From positions 2,276,001-2,340,000 of the forward strand of contig NZ_CP043506.1 of NCBI RefSeq assembly GCF_008365315.1: DNA of 64,000 nt. Direction: 5' to 3'. A model generated the notes under the pieces. The model was given only the letters and a program-made list of their open reading frames with translations. It did no database searches and was not told the DNA's origin. This document shows, in pieces, positions 6,808 to 16,530 of this stretch. This DNA comes from Acetobacter vaccinii (lineage in GTDB: Bacteria > Pseudomonadota > Alphaproteobacteria > Acetobacterales > Acetobacteraceae). The stretch's first letter is position 1, and every line of letters begins with the position of its first letter. Made by a program: the position numbers and the translations under genes.

Positions 6808-9603
6808 TTAGCCAAATGCTCCGATGTCGTGCATCAGGGCTACGCTCACTTCCCGCAGGAGTTCAAACAACTGGCCCATGGGGGTGAAAATGTCCCTGTG
6901 TTCGCGCAGGTAAATACCTTCATCGCGGGGGCCGCAGGGTTCGTAGAAATCCTGGTTCGACGGTCCGCTGCCAACCGGGAAAATATCGGCCATGTGCTGG
7001 AGAACGGTTGGAATATCCAGACACAGAATCTGCTGCATCATCATGTCATGGCTGAAACCGCCACGGGGCATGAAGAAGGGAATGCGGCACGCCAGCAGCC
7101 ATATCCGCTCAATCAGCATAATGCGGATGGCATGGAGCAGCCGGATGCGCGGCTCGGTCCGTGGGGCATGCTGCCATGCTTCCCGCAGGGCCAGATGGTC
7201 GGCCTGAATACGGCGGAACATGGTGTGCAGTTCGGCGGACAGGTTCAGTTTTTCAAGGTCGCCCATCAGCACCAGAAAAGCCTGCCTGCGCTTGGGGGAG
7301 CTTTCCTCCGTTGCGCGGTCAAGCCAGAAGCCGGGGTCCAGAAGGCACACAACGCTCTTGAGCACCTTGTCGTCCGAACAGGCAAGGCCATGGCGCGCAA
7401 AGTCCAGTGCACGGTGGAAGCGCGGGCTGGATGTGTTCAGCGTTTCAAAGGTTTCAGGGTGGCGGCGGGCAGCGGCCCCCAAGCCTTGCAGTGTGTTGGC
7501 ACACCAGCCCAACTGTTGAAGAATGGCGTTGTTGGGGATGGCGCGGAGCTGGCTGGGATGGGTGATGCGCGTGCGCGTTGCGGATTCAGCACTCTGGCGC
7601 GCCGGTGGGCGGGAGCCTGTGCGGTCGATCAGGGACGGCCCGAAAGCACCCAGCAGGGCGGAGTAGCCGGGGTCTTCCACCAGCCCTTTCATGGCCTCGA
7701 TCATGCTGGAGAAGAAATCAGCCGAAAAATCAGGGTTGTCGTAAATCGGGTCCTCATCCTGCGGGTGGGGCAGGAAGATACTTTCCGCAATGGTGGCCAG
7801 GGTGGCCCCGGCCAGTTCCGGCGTGCCGAACAGCAGGTAGCCGTCCCCCCCCTGGAACGCGGTTTCCTCACGGCAGACAATGCCACATTCCTCAAACCGG
7901 TTGCGGACATGGGCGGGGGACAGATACGCCAGCCTGTCGGACATGCGGAAGGGATGGGCACCACGGCCAATGCTCTCGCCATGGGTGTCGAAGAAAACCA
8001 CTTCGATATCGCCCAGATTCCAGCGGGCCAGCAGGTCGCAGATCCGCAGGCGCAGCCGCTCGATCTGATAGGACGCGGCAAGCTGGCCGATATAGCGGCC
8101 AGAATCGGAATAACCGAATTGGAAGCAGATCCGCCCCATGGCGCGCACATAGGCCCGCCACGCGGGAGAGCGCAGGGCTTCTTCCACAATATGCTCGCCA
8201 TTGACCATGGCGTCATCGGTTTCAAACAGCGGGGAAATTTCGACCCGGTCTGCCACGCCAAAATGCATGGCGGCCCAGAGGGCTGCCAGCAGGGTATAGC
8301 CGGTTTCTGTCTCGGCGATCAGGAAGCGGACGGGGCTGCCGGAATCAACAAATTTGCTAATCTGGGCAATGGTCATCATCAACCGTCCGGCGGTTGAGGA
8401 ATCACTGAGCAGCGCGCCAAAATCGACCGGCACGGGCTCGGCAGTATCAAGCGCTTCGTTCACCCGGCTGAGGAGCGCACGCCGATGCGCCGGGTTGCCG
8501 GGGTCATCCAGCAGGTTCAGCTTCTGGCGGACGAAGTTATGTACCTGCACCGCATTCAGCCGTACATGGGTATGGGCCAGCCCGAGCCCATGCGACAGAA
8601 AGCCAGCCCGTGCCACGGCAAGGGGGAGCTTGGCAGATGGGGCAGCCTGATCAATGGCGTCCTGCAAGGCATCGGCCAGTTCGGAGGCATTGGTCAGCGC
8701 CGTATCCCGGCCATTGACGAGCAGGCGGGCAAAATGCGCCACGGCCTGCAAGTCTGTGCCTGTTGAGGGGGCTGCACTGATCTGCTCTTTTACGCAGGCA
8801 ATCGCGTCACGCAGTCGGCCGGTCAGGTCGGGGGCAAGCACCCCTTCGTGCGTGATCTGCTGTTCCAGCCGCATAAGCTGGAACAGCTTCATACGTAGCC
8901 GTAGCCGCAGTGTGTCCCACCAGCCGATGTCGGTCCGCCCGTCTGTATCATATCCCACCCAGCTTGTGGCGATGACGGGGCTGGGGGCCAGCGTGCTCCA
9001 TGTCTCGGGCCAGGAGTCCGCAGCGGTTTCCAGCAGCGCGGCGGAGAGCAGATCGATGGCGTCACGCGCACGGGTAATGGCCTGTGCTGCCAGCGTGAAT
9101 TCTTCTTCCAGCGTGGGCGGGGCCGTGCGGCGGTGCGTGTCAAAGGCCGGGGCGGTTTCGGGCGGCATGGCGTCCGAGGCACTCTGCGCCAGGGCAGCAT
9201 AGACCGGGTTGCTGAGCGCGAACGTCGGGTGCGCGGTAAACACTGCGGCAAAGCGCACACTGCTTATGGCGTCCCGATAGGCGCTGAGGGAGGGTGCGGG
9301 CAGCGTGGCTAGGATATGGCGTGCGACCTCACGCAGTTTTTCCTGTGCGGAGAGTGTCGTCGCCCCGCCAACATAGCGGTGCAGGCGGCGGGCACGGTTG
9401 AGAAAGCCCCTGTCTCTGAGGGCACGGATGAGGGTGCCGACATCATCCTGGCTCATATCTCCCTTTTCAAAGGCTTCGCCCAGGTGCAGGGCCAGCATCA
9501 TGACAGGGTTGCTGTCCCCGTTTGCTGTGCCAGCGGCACTGCTGGTCACGGACGCCAGAACATTGCCCAGATGAGGAGGGAGGGAGGAAAAATCCAGTGT
9601 CAT
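6808..9603 (-). CDS. ppc: Phosphoenolpyruvate carboxylase, divergent form
   Basis: A 931-residue protein, slightly longer than the ~880 residues of enterobacterial enzymes. The family reaction is PEP plus bicarbonate to oxaloacetate, the anaplerotic supply of the citric acid cycle. Recognisable landmarks are TAHPT with the catalytic His (residue 125), SWVGYDTDG in place of GGDRDGNP, SPLFET with its Glu (461), GYSDSGRY (498-504) in place of YSDSAKD, and THGESIGRG (540-548) in place of HGRGGTIGRGG. GSRPPAR and LRAIP follow, and the C-terminus is DIGAFG rather than QNTG. Several residues normally held invariant therefore differ. The ATG at 9603 is used; the open frame extends upstream without sense. 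It is divergent from the DUF445 gene. Fold assignment is firm; activity is less sure. Confidence 0.85.
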   Translation of the reverse strand: MTLDFSSLPPHLGNVLASVTSSAAGTANGDSNPVMMLALHLGEAFEKGDMSQDDVGTLIRALRDRGFLNRARRLHRYVGGATTLSAQEKLREVARHILATLPAPSLSAYRDAISSVRFAAVFTAHPTFALSNPVYAALAQSASDAMPPETAPAFDTHRRTAPPTLEEEFTLAAQAITRARDAIDLLSAALLETAADSWPETWSTLAPSPVIATSWVGYDTDGRTDIGWWDTLRLRLRMKLFQLMRLEQQITHEGVLAPDLTGRLRDAIACVKEQISAAPSTGTDLQAVAHFARLLVNGRDTALTNASELADALQDAIDQAAPSAKLPLAVARAGFLSHGLGLAHTHVRLNAVQVHNFVRQKLNLLDDPGNPAHRRALLSRVNEALDTAEPVPVDFGALLSDSSTAGRLMMTIAQISKFVDSGSPVRFLIAETETGYTLLAALWAAMHFGVADRVEISPLFETDDAMVNGEHIVEEALRSPAWRAYVRAMGRICFQFGYSDSGRYIGQLAASYQIERLRLRICDLLARWNLGDIEVVFFDTHGESIGRGAHPFRMSDRLAYLSPAHVRNRFEECGIVCREETAFQGGDGYLLFGTPELAGATLATIAESIFLPHPQDEDPIYDNPDFSADFFSSMIEAMKGLVEDPGYSALLGAFGPSLIDRTGSRPPARQSAESATRTRITHPSQLRAIPNNAILQQLGWCANTLQGLGAAARRHPETFETLNTSSPRFHRALDFARHGLACSDDKVLKSVVCLLDPGFWLDRATEESSPKRRQAFLVLMGDLEKLNLSAELHTMFRRIQADHLALREAWQHAPRTEPRIRLLHAIRIMLIERIWLLACRIPFFMPRGGFSHDMMMQQILCLDIPTVLQHMADIFPVGSGPSNQDFYEPCGPRDEGIYLREHRDIFTPMGQLFELLREVSVALMHDIGAFG

Positions 9604-9753
9604 GGCGCCCGTTCTGTCCTTGCCGGATTGGTTTGAAAAGGAAACGTATTGTTGCGCGAACAACTCGTTTCCTGTCTTTCCACGTCTGCAACCAGTGCGC
9701 AACTGCCCGGCGGACACTTGGGGGGGAGGCAGCGGAGTGCTATTTGCAGGAGC

Positions 9754-11052
9754 ATGACAGCAAACAGGCATACAGACGCGGACCACGAGGCCCGGCAGGC
9801 GCTCAGGCGTTACCGCAATGCAGCAACGGGGCTGCTGGGGCTTATGGGGGGTGTGACCTTGCTGGGGTATGTTGCCCCTGCCGCCGGATGGGTCAGGGAT
9901 GGCTTCTGGCTGGAAACATTGCGTGCTGGTGCGCGTGCAGGTGTTGTGGGCGGCATAGCGGACTGGTTTGCCGTGGTCGCGCTGTTCCGCAGGCCCATGG
10001 GGCTGCCGATCCCGCATACTGCGATCTTGCCTGCCCAGAAGGAACGGCTTGGCCGTGCCCTGGGGCGTTTTGTCGCAGGGCAGGTGCTGACCGAACGGGA
10101 GGTGGAGCGGGTTCTCCAGCAGGTGGACCTGCCCGGCTTTATTGCCAATCTTCTCGATGACCCGGCCACACAGGACGCCATTGTTGCGGCACTGGCACGG
10201 GCAACGCCCCAAATGCTTGATCGCATGTCGGACGGTCGGGCCAGCGGCGCGGTATCGCGCATTCTGCCGCGTCTGCTGGGCGGGAATGATCTTGCCCCCG
10301 TTATTGCCAAGGCGCTGCGCAGCTTGGTGGATGATGACAGACATCAGGAGGTGCTGTCCTATCTGCTGGGCCAGATCAAGGACGGGCTTCAGTCAAAGGA
10401 AGGCGTTTTGCGCGCCATGATTGAGGAACGTGTGCGTGAGCAGGGCGGGCGTTTGCTGGGCTGGGCCATAGGTGGCTCTATTGCCACCAAGGTTCTGCTG
10501 TCGGCCGGGCGGGAGTTGGATCGAATCGATCCTGAAAACTCCAGCCTGCGGGAAGGGTTTACCACCTGGGTGCGTGCGCAGATCGACCGTATCGAAACTG
10601 ACCCGGAGCGCGGGCGGGAGTTTACGCAGGCGGTTATGTCGGTGCTATCGCACGAGAGTGTGGTGGGCTGGTGGGGGGACATCTGGCAGCGGTTCCGCCG
10701 GATGGTGGAAGCCGATGTGGAAGACCCGCAGGGCCGGGTGTCCTGCATTGTGCGTGACGGTCTGGGGCATCTGGCCCAGCAGGCCCGCCATGATGAGGTC
10801 CTGCGCGGGCGGATCATGAACAGTGTCAACGGGATGGTGCTACGGGTGCTGCCGTTCATGCGCGAGCGTGTGGCGGAGTTTATCGCCAAGGTTATTTCGG
10901 GCTGGAATGCGGTGGAAATGGCCGACAGGCTGGAACTGCGGGTCGGCAAGGACCTCCAGTTCATCCGCTTTAGCGGCACACTGGTTGGGTTTGGTGTGGG
11001 GGCGCTGCTGTTTGTCATCCTGCGGCTGCTGTTTGGCATCAACGCCCAGTAG
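9754..11052 (+). CDS. DUF445 (YjiN-type) membrane-anchored protein
   Basis: A 432-residue protein with a membrane helix near residues 18-36 (TGLLGLMGGVTLLGYVAPAAG), then the DUF445 hallmark ARAGVVGGIADWFAVVALFRRP. A long helical middle part follows, and a second membrane helix stands at the very C-terminus (around LVGFGVGALLFVILRLLFGI). DUF445 proteins are widespread inner-membrane proteins of unknown role. The ATG at 9754 follows GCAGGAG. The frame opens earlier (9649), but that extension overlaps the divergent ppc promoter region. The gene appears to be a single-gene unit, ending about 50 bp before the SUF promoter. Confidence 0.85.
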   Translation: MTANRHTDADHEARQALRRYRNAATGLLGLMGGVTLLGYVAPAAGWVRDGFWLETLRAGARAGVVGGIADWFAVVALFRRPMGLPIPHTAILPAQKERLGRALGRFVAGQVLTEREVERVLQQVDLPGFIANLLDDPATQDAIVAALARATPQMLDRMSDGRASGAVSRILPRLLGGNDLAPVIAKALRSLVDDDRHQEVLSYLLGQIKDGLQSKEGVLRAMIEERVREQGGRLLGWAIGGSIATKVLLSAGRELDRIDPENSSLREGFTTWVRAQIDRIETDPERGREFTQAVMSVLSHESVVGWWGDIWQRFRRMVEADVEDPQGRVSCIVRDGLGHLAQQARHDEVLRGRIMNSVNGMVLRVLPFMRERVAEFIAKVISGWNAVEMADRLELRVGKDLQFIRFSGTLVGFGVGALLFVILRLLFGINAQ

Positions 11053-11101
11053 CCGCTGCATCACAGATATGTCGGCAGGCGATGAATCCTGCTGATTTGG
11101 G

Positions 11102-11131
11102 TTGACGTGCTGTGATCTTGAAGCCATGTAT
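11102..11131 (+). promoter_or_regulatory. Candidate promoter of the SUF operon
   Basis: TTGACG (11102-11107) is followed after 17-18 nt by CATGTAT (11125-11131). The -35 is a 5/6 match and the -10 is imperfect, as is common for activator- or repressor-controlled promoters. It lies about 45 nt before the regulator's start codon. Confidence 0.5.
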
Positions 11132-11144
11132 CCGAAACAGGACC

Positions 11145-11159
11145 ATTAAGGTCTTTAAT
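11145..11159 (+). promoter_or_regulatory. AT-rich dyad, possible Rrf2 operator
   Basis: ATTAA (11145-11149) and TTAAT (11155-11159) form a symmetric 15 bp element in an otherwise GC-rich region. It sits between the -10 and the regulator's ATG, a position suited to autorepression. Binding by the adjacent Rrf2 protein is an inference; the site does not match the classical E. coli IscR boxes well. Confidence 0.35.
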
Positions 11160-11176
11160 TGCGGTGAGGCCGGATC

Positions 11177-11641
11177 ATGCTGAAACTCTCCCGCCTGGCG
11201 GACTACGCCGTTGTCATCCTCGTCCGACTGGGCGAGATGGAAGGAGTAACCACTTCTCCTTCTCTGGCGGCGGAAACAGGCGTGCCCGAACCGACGGTGG
11301 CCAAGGTGCTCAAGGCGCTTTCCGGACAGGGGTTTGTCCTGTCCCAGCGCGGCGCCAAGGGGGGCTACAGGCTGGCCCGGCCGTTGGCCGAAATTTCGGT
11401 TGCCAGCGTTATTACCGCCATGGATGGCAGGATCGCGCTGACAGCCTGTGTGGATGGCGGCGGGTGTGACAATGGTGTGTCCTGTAGCCTGTGCGGCAGT
11501 TGGGATGCCATCAACCACGCCATACGGACGACGCTTGAAGGTATTTCTTTGGAAAACATGCGCCTGAACGACAAGGGCTTCATGCCACGGGCGCGGAATG
11601 GCGTGCAGGGTCTCGCCACTCTTATTGGTGAGGGAACCTGA
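11177..11641 (+). CDS. Rrf2-family Fe-S regulator of the SUF operon
   Basis: A 154-residue Rrf2 protein: an N-terminal winged helix (LSRLADYAVVILVRLG, then VPEPTVAKVLKALSGQGFV and the wing SQRGAKGGYRLARP), followed by a cysteine cluster with four Cys in CVDGGGCDNGVSCSLC. That arrangement corresponds to the Fe-S-binding cysteines of IscR/SufR-type regulators of suf operons. The protein would sense cluster supply and control the genes that follow. The ATG at 11177 follows GGTGAGGCC. It is 3 bp upstream of sufB, so cotranscription is clear. I avoid a gene symbol because SufR and IscR names are used inconsistently for this family. Confidence 0.9.
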   Translation: MLKLSRLADYAVVILVRLGEMEGVTTSPSLAAETGVPEPTVAKVLKALSGQGFVLSQRGAKGGYRLARPLAEISVASVITAMDGRIALTACVDGGGCDNGVSCSLCGSWDAINHAIRTTLEGISLENMRLNDKGFMPRARNGVQGLATLIGEGT

Positions 11642-11644
11642 GCC

Positions 11645-13135
11645 ATGCCAGCGACCACAGATACCAGAAATGCGGTAGAAACTCTCGGACAGTCCACCTA
11701 CAAATGGGGCTTCGAGACGGATATCGAGATGGATATGGCCCCCAAAGGGCTGAATGAGGACATCATCCGCCTGATTTCCGCCCGCAAGGAAGAGCCGGAA
11801 TGGATGCTGGAATGGCGTCTGGCCGCGTTTAAAACCTGGCAGGCCATGGAAGAGCCCAAGTGGGCCAAGGTGTCCCACCCCCCGATTGACTACCAGGACC
11901 TGCATTATTACGCGGCCCCGCGCCGTAAGCCTGGCCCCAAGTCCTTGGACGAGGTGGACCCTGAGCTGCTGCGGACCTACGAAAAACTGGGTATTCCACT
12001 GCACGAGCAGGCGCTGCTGGCCGGTGTTGAAGTGCCCGAGGGCGAAACCGCCCGCCCACCTGTGGCGGTGGACGCGGTGTTTGACAGCGTTTCCGTGGCC
12101 ACGACTTTCCGCAAGACCTTGCAGGAAGCGGGCGTTATTTTCTGCCCTATATCCGAAGCGGTGCGTGAATACCCCGATCTGGTACGCCGCTACCTCGGGA
12201 CCGTGGTGCCTGCGGGGGATAATTTCTTCTCTGCACTCAATTCAGCGGTCTTTACCGATGGCTCGTTTGTTTACGTGCCAAAGGGTGTGCGCTGCCCGAT
12301 GGAGCTTTCCACCTATTTCCGCATCAATGCCCGCAACACAGGGCAGTTTGAGCGGACACTGATTGTTGTGGAAGACGGTGCCTCGGTCTCCTACCTGGAA
12401 GGCTGCACAGCCCCCATGCGGGACGAAAACCAGTTGCATGCGGCTGTGGTCGAACTGGTGGCCATGGACGATGCCTCCATCAAATACTCCACAGTCCAGA
12501 ACTGGTACCCAGGGGACGAGGAAGGGCGCGGAGGCATTTATAACTTCGTGACCAAGCGCGGAGCTTGCCGTGGGGCACGTTCGCGCATTTCCTGGACACA
12601 GGTGGAAACCGGTTCGGCCATTACCTGGAAGTATCCGTCCTGCATCCTGCAAGGCGAGGGCTCTGTGGGGGAGTTCTATTCCGTCGCGGTGACCAATAAC
12701 TGCCAGCAGGCCGATACCGGCACCAAGATGATCCATATCGGGCGCAACACGCGCTCGACCATTATTGCCAAGACCATCAGCGCGGGCCGTTCGGACAGCA
12801 CGTATCGCGGTCTGGTGCGGGTGCTGCCCAAGGCCTCGGGCGCGCGCAACTTTACACAGTGCGACAGCCTGCTGATCGGTGACCAGTGTGGTGCCCATAC
12901 CGTGCCTTACATTGAAAGCCGCAACATGGCGGCCCGGATTGAGCACGAAGCCACAACATCCAAAATTTCAGAAGATCAGCTCTTCTACTGCCGCCAGCGC
13001 GGTCTGTCGGAAGAAGACGCCGTGGGTCTGATCGTCAACGGCTTCTGCCGTGATGTTCTCAAGGAACTGCCCATGGAGTTCGCGGTGGAAGCACAGAAGC
13101 TTCTGCAGATCAGCCTTGAAGGCAGTGTTGGGTAA
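11645..13135 (+). CDS. sufB: Fe-S cluster assembly scaffold SufB
   Basis: A 496-residue SufB, the normal length, with the conserved beta-helix core (segments such as [19 protein letters not shown] and SYLEGCTAP) and the C-terminal [19 protein letters not shown] that contains the functionally important Cys and Glu. SufB is the scaffold subunit of the SufBC2D complex, where clusters are built from sulfur delivered by the cysteine desulfurase. The ATG at 11645 is 3 bp after the regulator stop. Nothing is missing or unusual. Confidence 0.97.
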   Translation: MPATTDTRNAVETLGQSTYKWGFETDIEMDMAPKGLNEDIIRLISARKEEPEWMLEWRLAAFKTWQAMEEPKWAKVSHPPIDYQDLHYYAAPRRKPGPKSLDEVDPELLRTYEKLGIPLHEQALLAGVEVPEGETARPPVAVDAVFDSVSVATTFRKTLQEAGVIFCPISEAVREYPDLVRRYLGTVVPAGDNFFSALNSAVFTDGSFVYVPKGVRCPMELSTYFRINARNTGQFERTLIVVEDGASVSYLEGCTAPMRDENQLHAAVVELVAMDDASIKYSTVQNWYPGDEEGRGGIYNFVTKRGACRGARSRISWTQVETGSAITWKYPSCILQGEGSVGEFYSVAVTNNCQQADTGTKMIHIGRNTRSTIIAKTISAGRSDSTYRGLVRVLPKASGARNFTQCDSLLIGDQCGAHTVPYIESRNMAARIEHEATTSKISEDQLFYCRQRGLSEEDAVGLIVNGFCRDVLKELPMEFAVEAQKLLQISLEGSVG

Positions 13136-13148
13136 GGGAGTGCGGACT

Positions 13149-13919
13149 ATGAGCCAGTTTTTGGAAATTTCAGGCCTGTGCGCCCGGATCGATGCGGATG
13201 GGCAGGAAAAGCAGATTCTCAATGGTGTGGACCTGAGCATCCCCGCGGGTGAAGTCCATGTCATCATGGGGCCCAATGGGTCTGGCAAATCCACCCTGTC
13301 CTACGTATTGGCAGGGCGGGATGATTATGAGGTGACGGCAGGTACGGCCACCTTCCAGGGGCAGGACCTGCTGGCTATGGAGCCAGAGGAGCGGGCCGCA
13401 GCAGGGCTGTTCCTTGCGTTCCAGAGCCCGATTGAACTACCGGGCGTGAACAACGCCAACTTCCTGCGTACCGCAGTCAACGCGGTGCGCCGTGCCCGTG
13501 GGCAGGAAGAGCTGGATGCCGTGGCGTTTCTGAAAGCTGCGCGTGAGGCTGCCCGCTCCCTGTCCATGGCGCCTGACATGCTCAAGCGGAACGTGAATGT
13601 CGGCTTTTCCGGTGGGGAGAAGAAGCGTAACGAAGTCCTGCAGATGACTTTGCTGCAACCCTCTCTGGCTATTCTGGACGAGACAGACAGCGGGCTGGAT
13701 GTGGACGCCCTGCGCGTTGTGGCTGAAGGGGTGAACCGCCTACGGTCACCGAAGTTCTCGGCGCTGGTCATCACCCATCATCAGAAGCTGCTTGATTATC
13801 TGGTGCCTGACCGCATCCACGTCATGGCAAAAGGGCGTATTCTTCTGTCAGGTGGGCCGGAACTGGCCCGCCAGATTGATCAGGAAGGCTATGCCAAGTT
13901 CATGGTGGAGGCAGCGTGA
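13149..13919 (+). CDS. sufC: Fe-S assembly ATPase SufC
   Basis: A 256-residue ABC-type ATPase without membrane part: Walker A GPNGSGKST, Q-loop AFQSPIELPG (typical for SufC), signature FSGGEKKRNE, Walker B LAILDETDSGLD and the switch His in ITHHQKLLDY. SufC energises the SufBCD scaffold in the cytoplasm. The ATG at 13149 follows AAGGGAG and lies 13 bp after sufB. The gene ends with a 4 bp overlap into sufD, implying translational coupling of the subunits. Confidence 0.97.
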   Translation: MSQFLEISGLCARIDADGQEKQILNGVDLSIPAGEVHVIMGPNGSGKSTLSYVLAGRDDYEVTAGTATFQGQDLLAMEPEERAAAGLFLAFQSPIELPGVNNANFLRTAVNAVRRARGQEELDAVAFLKAAREAARSLSMAPDMLKRNVNVGFSGGEKKRNEVLQMTLLQPSLAILDETDSGLDVDALRVVAEGVNRLRSPKFSALVITHHQKLLDYLVPDRIHVMAKGRILLSGGPELARQIDQEGYAKFMVEAA

Positions 13920-15190
13920 ACGCGATCAACCAGCCCCGCTCTGGCGGTCTAGCCCTGTTCGCAGACCGCCTACAGGCAGCCAGTGCCGCCGGGCAGCAGG
14001 AGGCTGTCGCCCTGCTGGAGCGCACAGGTCTGCCCGACAGGCATGTCGAGGAATGGAAATACACAGCCCTGCGCCCGCTAGGCAACGTGCCGTATCAAGC
14101 AGCACCTGTTGTTTATGATGCAGGCCGTGCCACAGCTCTTTTGCAAACCCTGCCGGGGTGGGCAGAGGCTCTGGCTCCGTTGCCAAAGCTGGTGCTGGTC
14201 AATGGGGTCTATGCCCCGGCCCTCAGCCAGTTGCCGGAGGGGGTTGAGGTCACACCGGTTTCCGCGACAGCACCTGCGGCTGCCATTCCGCTTTCCGTAC
14301 AACAACCGTTGGTGGCGTTGAATGCAGCCATGACACATGGCGGACTTAACCTGCATGTGCGTGAGGGTGTGGATGCAGGGCAGGTTTTGCTGGTGTCGCT
14401 GGGGTTGGGGGAGGGAGAGCCTACGTCCTTCCATCCTCGCCACACCATAACACTGGACAAGGGCGCGCGGCTGTCTGTGCTGGCCCTCAATCTGGGGGAT
14501 GGGGCGTATTTCCATAACCCGGTGTTGGATATCCATGTCGCAGAACGTGCGGAACTGAAGCACCTGACAGTCCAGCAGGAAAGCGCACAGGCTGTTGTGC
14601 TGGGTACGGTCCATGCTCACGTTGCTGAACATGGCGTGTATGACAGCTTCACCCTCACATTGGGCGGCTTGCTGACCCGGTATGAGGCCCATGCGACACT
14701 GGCTGCTCCACGGGCTGCGGTGCATATCAATGGCGCACAGCGTCTCTCAGGGCGGCAGGTGGGCGATATCACCAGTGTGATTACCCATGCCGCGCCGGAC
14801 TGTGTGTCCCGCCAGACGGTGCGTAATGTGCTGGATGGTCATGCGCGTGGGGTTTTTCAGGGCAAGGTGCTGGTCAAGCAGGTGGCCCAGAAAACTGATG
14901 GCTACCAGATGAATCAGGCGCTGCTGCTGTCTGCCGATGCGGAAATTGACGCCAAGCCAGAGCTGGAAATCTACGCCGATGACGTGCGTTGCAGCCATGG
15001 GGCCACAGTCGGCGCGCTGGATGACGAGCAGCTTTTCTATCTGCGTAGTCGCGGTGTGCCAGAAGCCGATGCCCGACAGATTCTGATCGACGCCTTTTTG
15101 GAAGAATCCCTGTCGCTGGTGGGTGACGATGTTGCCCGTGATCTGTGCCGTAGCATGATCGCGCAGCACTTCCGCGCAGAGGAGGCATAA
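13916..15190 (+). CDS. sufD: Fe-S assembly scaffold subunit SufD
   Basis: A 424-residue SufD, paralogue of SufB. It carries HVEEWKYTALRPL near the N-terminus, a beta-helix core, and the C-terminal signature DDVRCSHGATVGALDDEQLFYLRSRGV, shared with the SufB/SufD family, with the conserved Cys-Ser-His. It starts with GTG at 13916, sharing GTGA with the sufC stop. It is the partner of SufB in the SufBC2D complex and is needed for iron acquisition during assembly in characterised systems. Confidence 0.96.
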   Translation: MNAINQPRSGGLALFADRLQAASAAGQQEAVALLERTGLPDRHVEEWKYTALRPLGNVPYQAAPVVYDAGRATALLQTLPGWAEALAPLPKLVLVNGVYAPALSQLPEGVEVTPVSATAPAAAIPLSVQQPLVALNAAMTHGGLNLHVREGVDAGQVLLVSLGLGEGEPTSFHPRHTITLDKGARLSVLALNLGDGAYFHNPVLDIHVAERAELKHLTVQQESAQAVVLGTVHAHVAEHGVYDSFTLTLGGLLTRYEAHATLAAPRAAVHINGAQRLSGRQVGDITSVITHAAPDCVSRQTVRNVLDGHARGVFQGKVLVKQVAQKTDGYQMNQALLLSADAEIDAKPELEIYADDVRCSHGATVGALDDEQLFYLRSRGVPEADARQILIDAFLEESLSLVGDDVARDLCRSMIAQHFRAEEA

Positions 15191-16444
15191 ATGAGCGTGC
15201 AGACACAGGCTGCAACACAGCCTAAGGACCTGGATGTACAGGCTATCCGTGCGCAGTTTCCCATCCTTGGGGAAACCGTGCATGGTCGCCCCTTTGTGTT
15301 TCTGGACAGTGCCGCATCGGCGCAGAAGCCAGTTGCAGTCATTGATGGTATGGCTGACGTCCTGCGGACCCAGTATGCCAACATCCATCGTGGCCTTTAT
15401 TGGATGAGCGACCGCGCCACAGAGGCGTATGAGGCTGTCCGGGGCAAGGTTGCGCGCTTCCTCAATGCGCCCGCGCGTGAGGAAATTATTTTCACGCACA
15501 ACAGCACCGAGGCCATCAATCTGGTGGCCCATTCCTTCGGGACGCTGCTCAAGCCGGGGCAGGCTGTGGTGATTTCCGAAATGGAACACCATGCCAACCT
15601 GATCCCGTGGCAGATGCTGCGTGACCGGGCAGGTATAGAACTGCGCGTTGCACCGATTACTGACGTCGGTGATCTGGATATGGAGGCGCTGGAGCGCCTG
15701 CTGTCCGACGGCAAAGTGGGTCTTGTCGCGATTACGCATATGTCCAACGTGTTGGGCAGCATGGTGCCTGCCCGACAGGTGGCGGATATGGCACATGCGG
15801 CGGGCGCGCTGGTGCTGTTTGATGGCAGTCAGGCCGTTGTGCACCAGCGTACGGATGTGCAGGCGCTGGACGCTGATTTTTATACGTTTACGGGCCACAA
15901 GCTGTATGGGCCAACCGGCATAGGTGTGCTGTGGGCGCGCGCAGCCCTGTTGGATGCCATGCCGCCCTTTATGGGTGGCGGGGACATGATCTCGACCGTC
16001 ACCTTTGAAAAGGCGACCTGGGCTGCCATCCCGCACAAGTTTGAGGCAGGCACCCCGGCCATTGTTGAAGCCATAGGTCTTGGCATTGCCATCGACTGGG
16101 TTGAGGCCATTGGTCTGGATACCATCGCCCGGCACGAGCAGGCTTTGACACGGCATGCCTTGGCCCGTCTGGCTGATGTGCCGGGCCTGCAGGTTGTGGG
16201 CGCTCCTGCAAAGCGTGGTGGGGTGGTGTCGTTTACCATGGCAGATGTGCACCCTCATGATATCGCCACGTTGCTGGACAAAAATGGCATAGCAGTCAGG
16301 GCAGGGCACCATTGTGCCGAACCGTTGATGCGGCGTCTGGGGCTGACCGCCACAGCCCGCGCCAGCTTTGGTATTTATACGGTGCCTGAAGAGATTGATG
16401 CTCTGGCTGACACGCTGGTTCGTATCCGGGATTTTTTTGTGTGA
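15191..16444 (+). CDS. sufS: Cysteine desulfurase SufS
   Basis: A 417-residue class-V aminotransferase-fold desulfurase. The PLP lysine is Lys237 in FTGHKLYGPTG, the PLP-stacking His lies in EMEHHANLIPW, and the persulfide-carrying cysteine is Cys375 in AGHHCAEPLM, followed by the short type-II loop typical of SufS rather than IscS. It releases sulfur from cysteine and passes it to the SufBCD scaffold. The ATG directly follows the sufD stop. Type-II enzymes usually need SufE or SufU; neither is encoded in this operon. Confidence 0.96.
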   Translation: MSVQTQAATQPKDLDVQAIRAQFPILGETVHGRPFVFLDSAASAQKPVAVIDGMADVLRTQYANIHRGLYWMSDRATEAYEAVRGKVARFLNAPAREEIIFTHNSTEAINLVAHSFGTLLKPGQAVVISEMEHHANLIPWQMLRDRAGIELRVAPITDVGDLDMEALERLLSDGKVGLVAITHMSNVLGSMVPARQVADMAHAAGALVLFDGSQAVVHQRTDVQALDADFYTFTGHKLYGPTGIGVLWARAALLDAMPPFMGGGDMISTVTFEKATWAAIPHKFEAGTPAIVEAIGLGIAIDWVEAIGLDTIARHEQALTRHALARLADVPGLQVVGAPAKRGGVVSFTMADVHPHDIATLLDKNGIAVRAGHHCAEPLMRRLGLTATARASFGIYTVPEEIDALADTLVRIRDFFV

Positions 16445-16530
16445 GCAGGCACGCCAGTTCCATGTCGGCATGTCCCGCATGTATGGGGCATGTGCGGCCC
16501 CCCGCATTGCGCTGAAGGAGGCACTTTCCC

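Noticed and set aside
6793..8397. 534-codon plus-strand open frame opposite ppc
   Set aside because: Shadow of the ppc reading frame in high-GC DNA; no domain or ribosome site.
6808..9603. ppc as a pseudogene
   Set aside because: The frame is intact over 931 codons and several catalytic residues are kept, so divergence rather than decay is the better reading.
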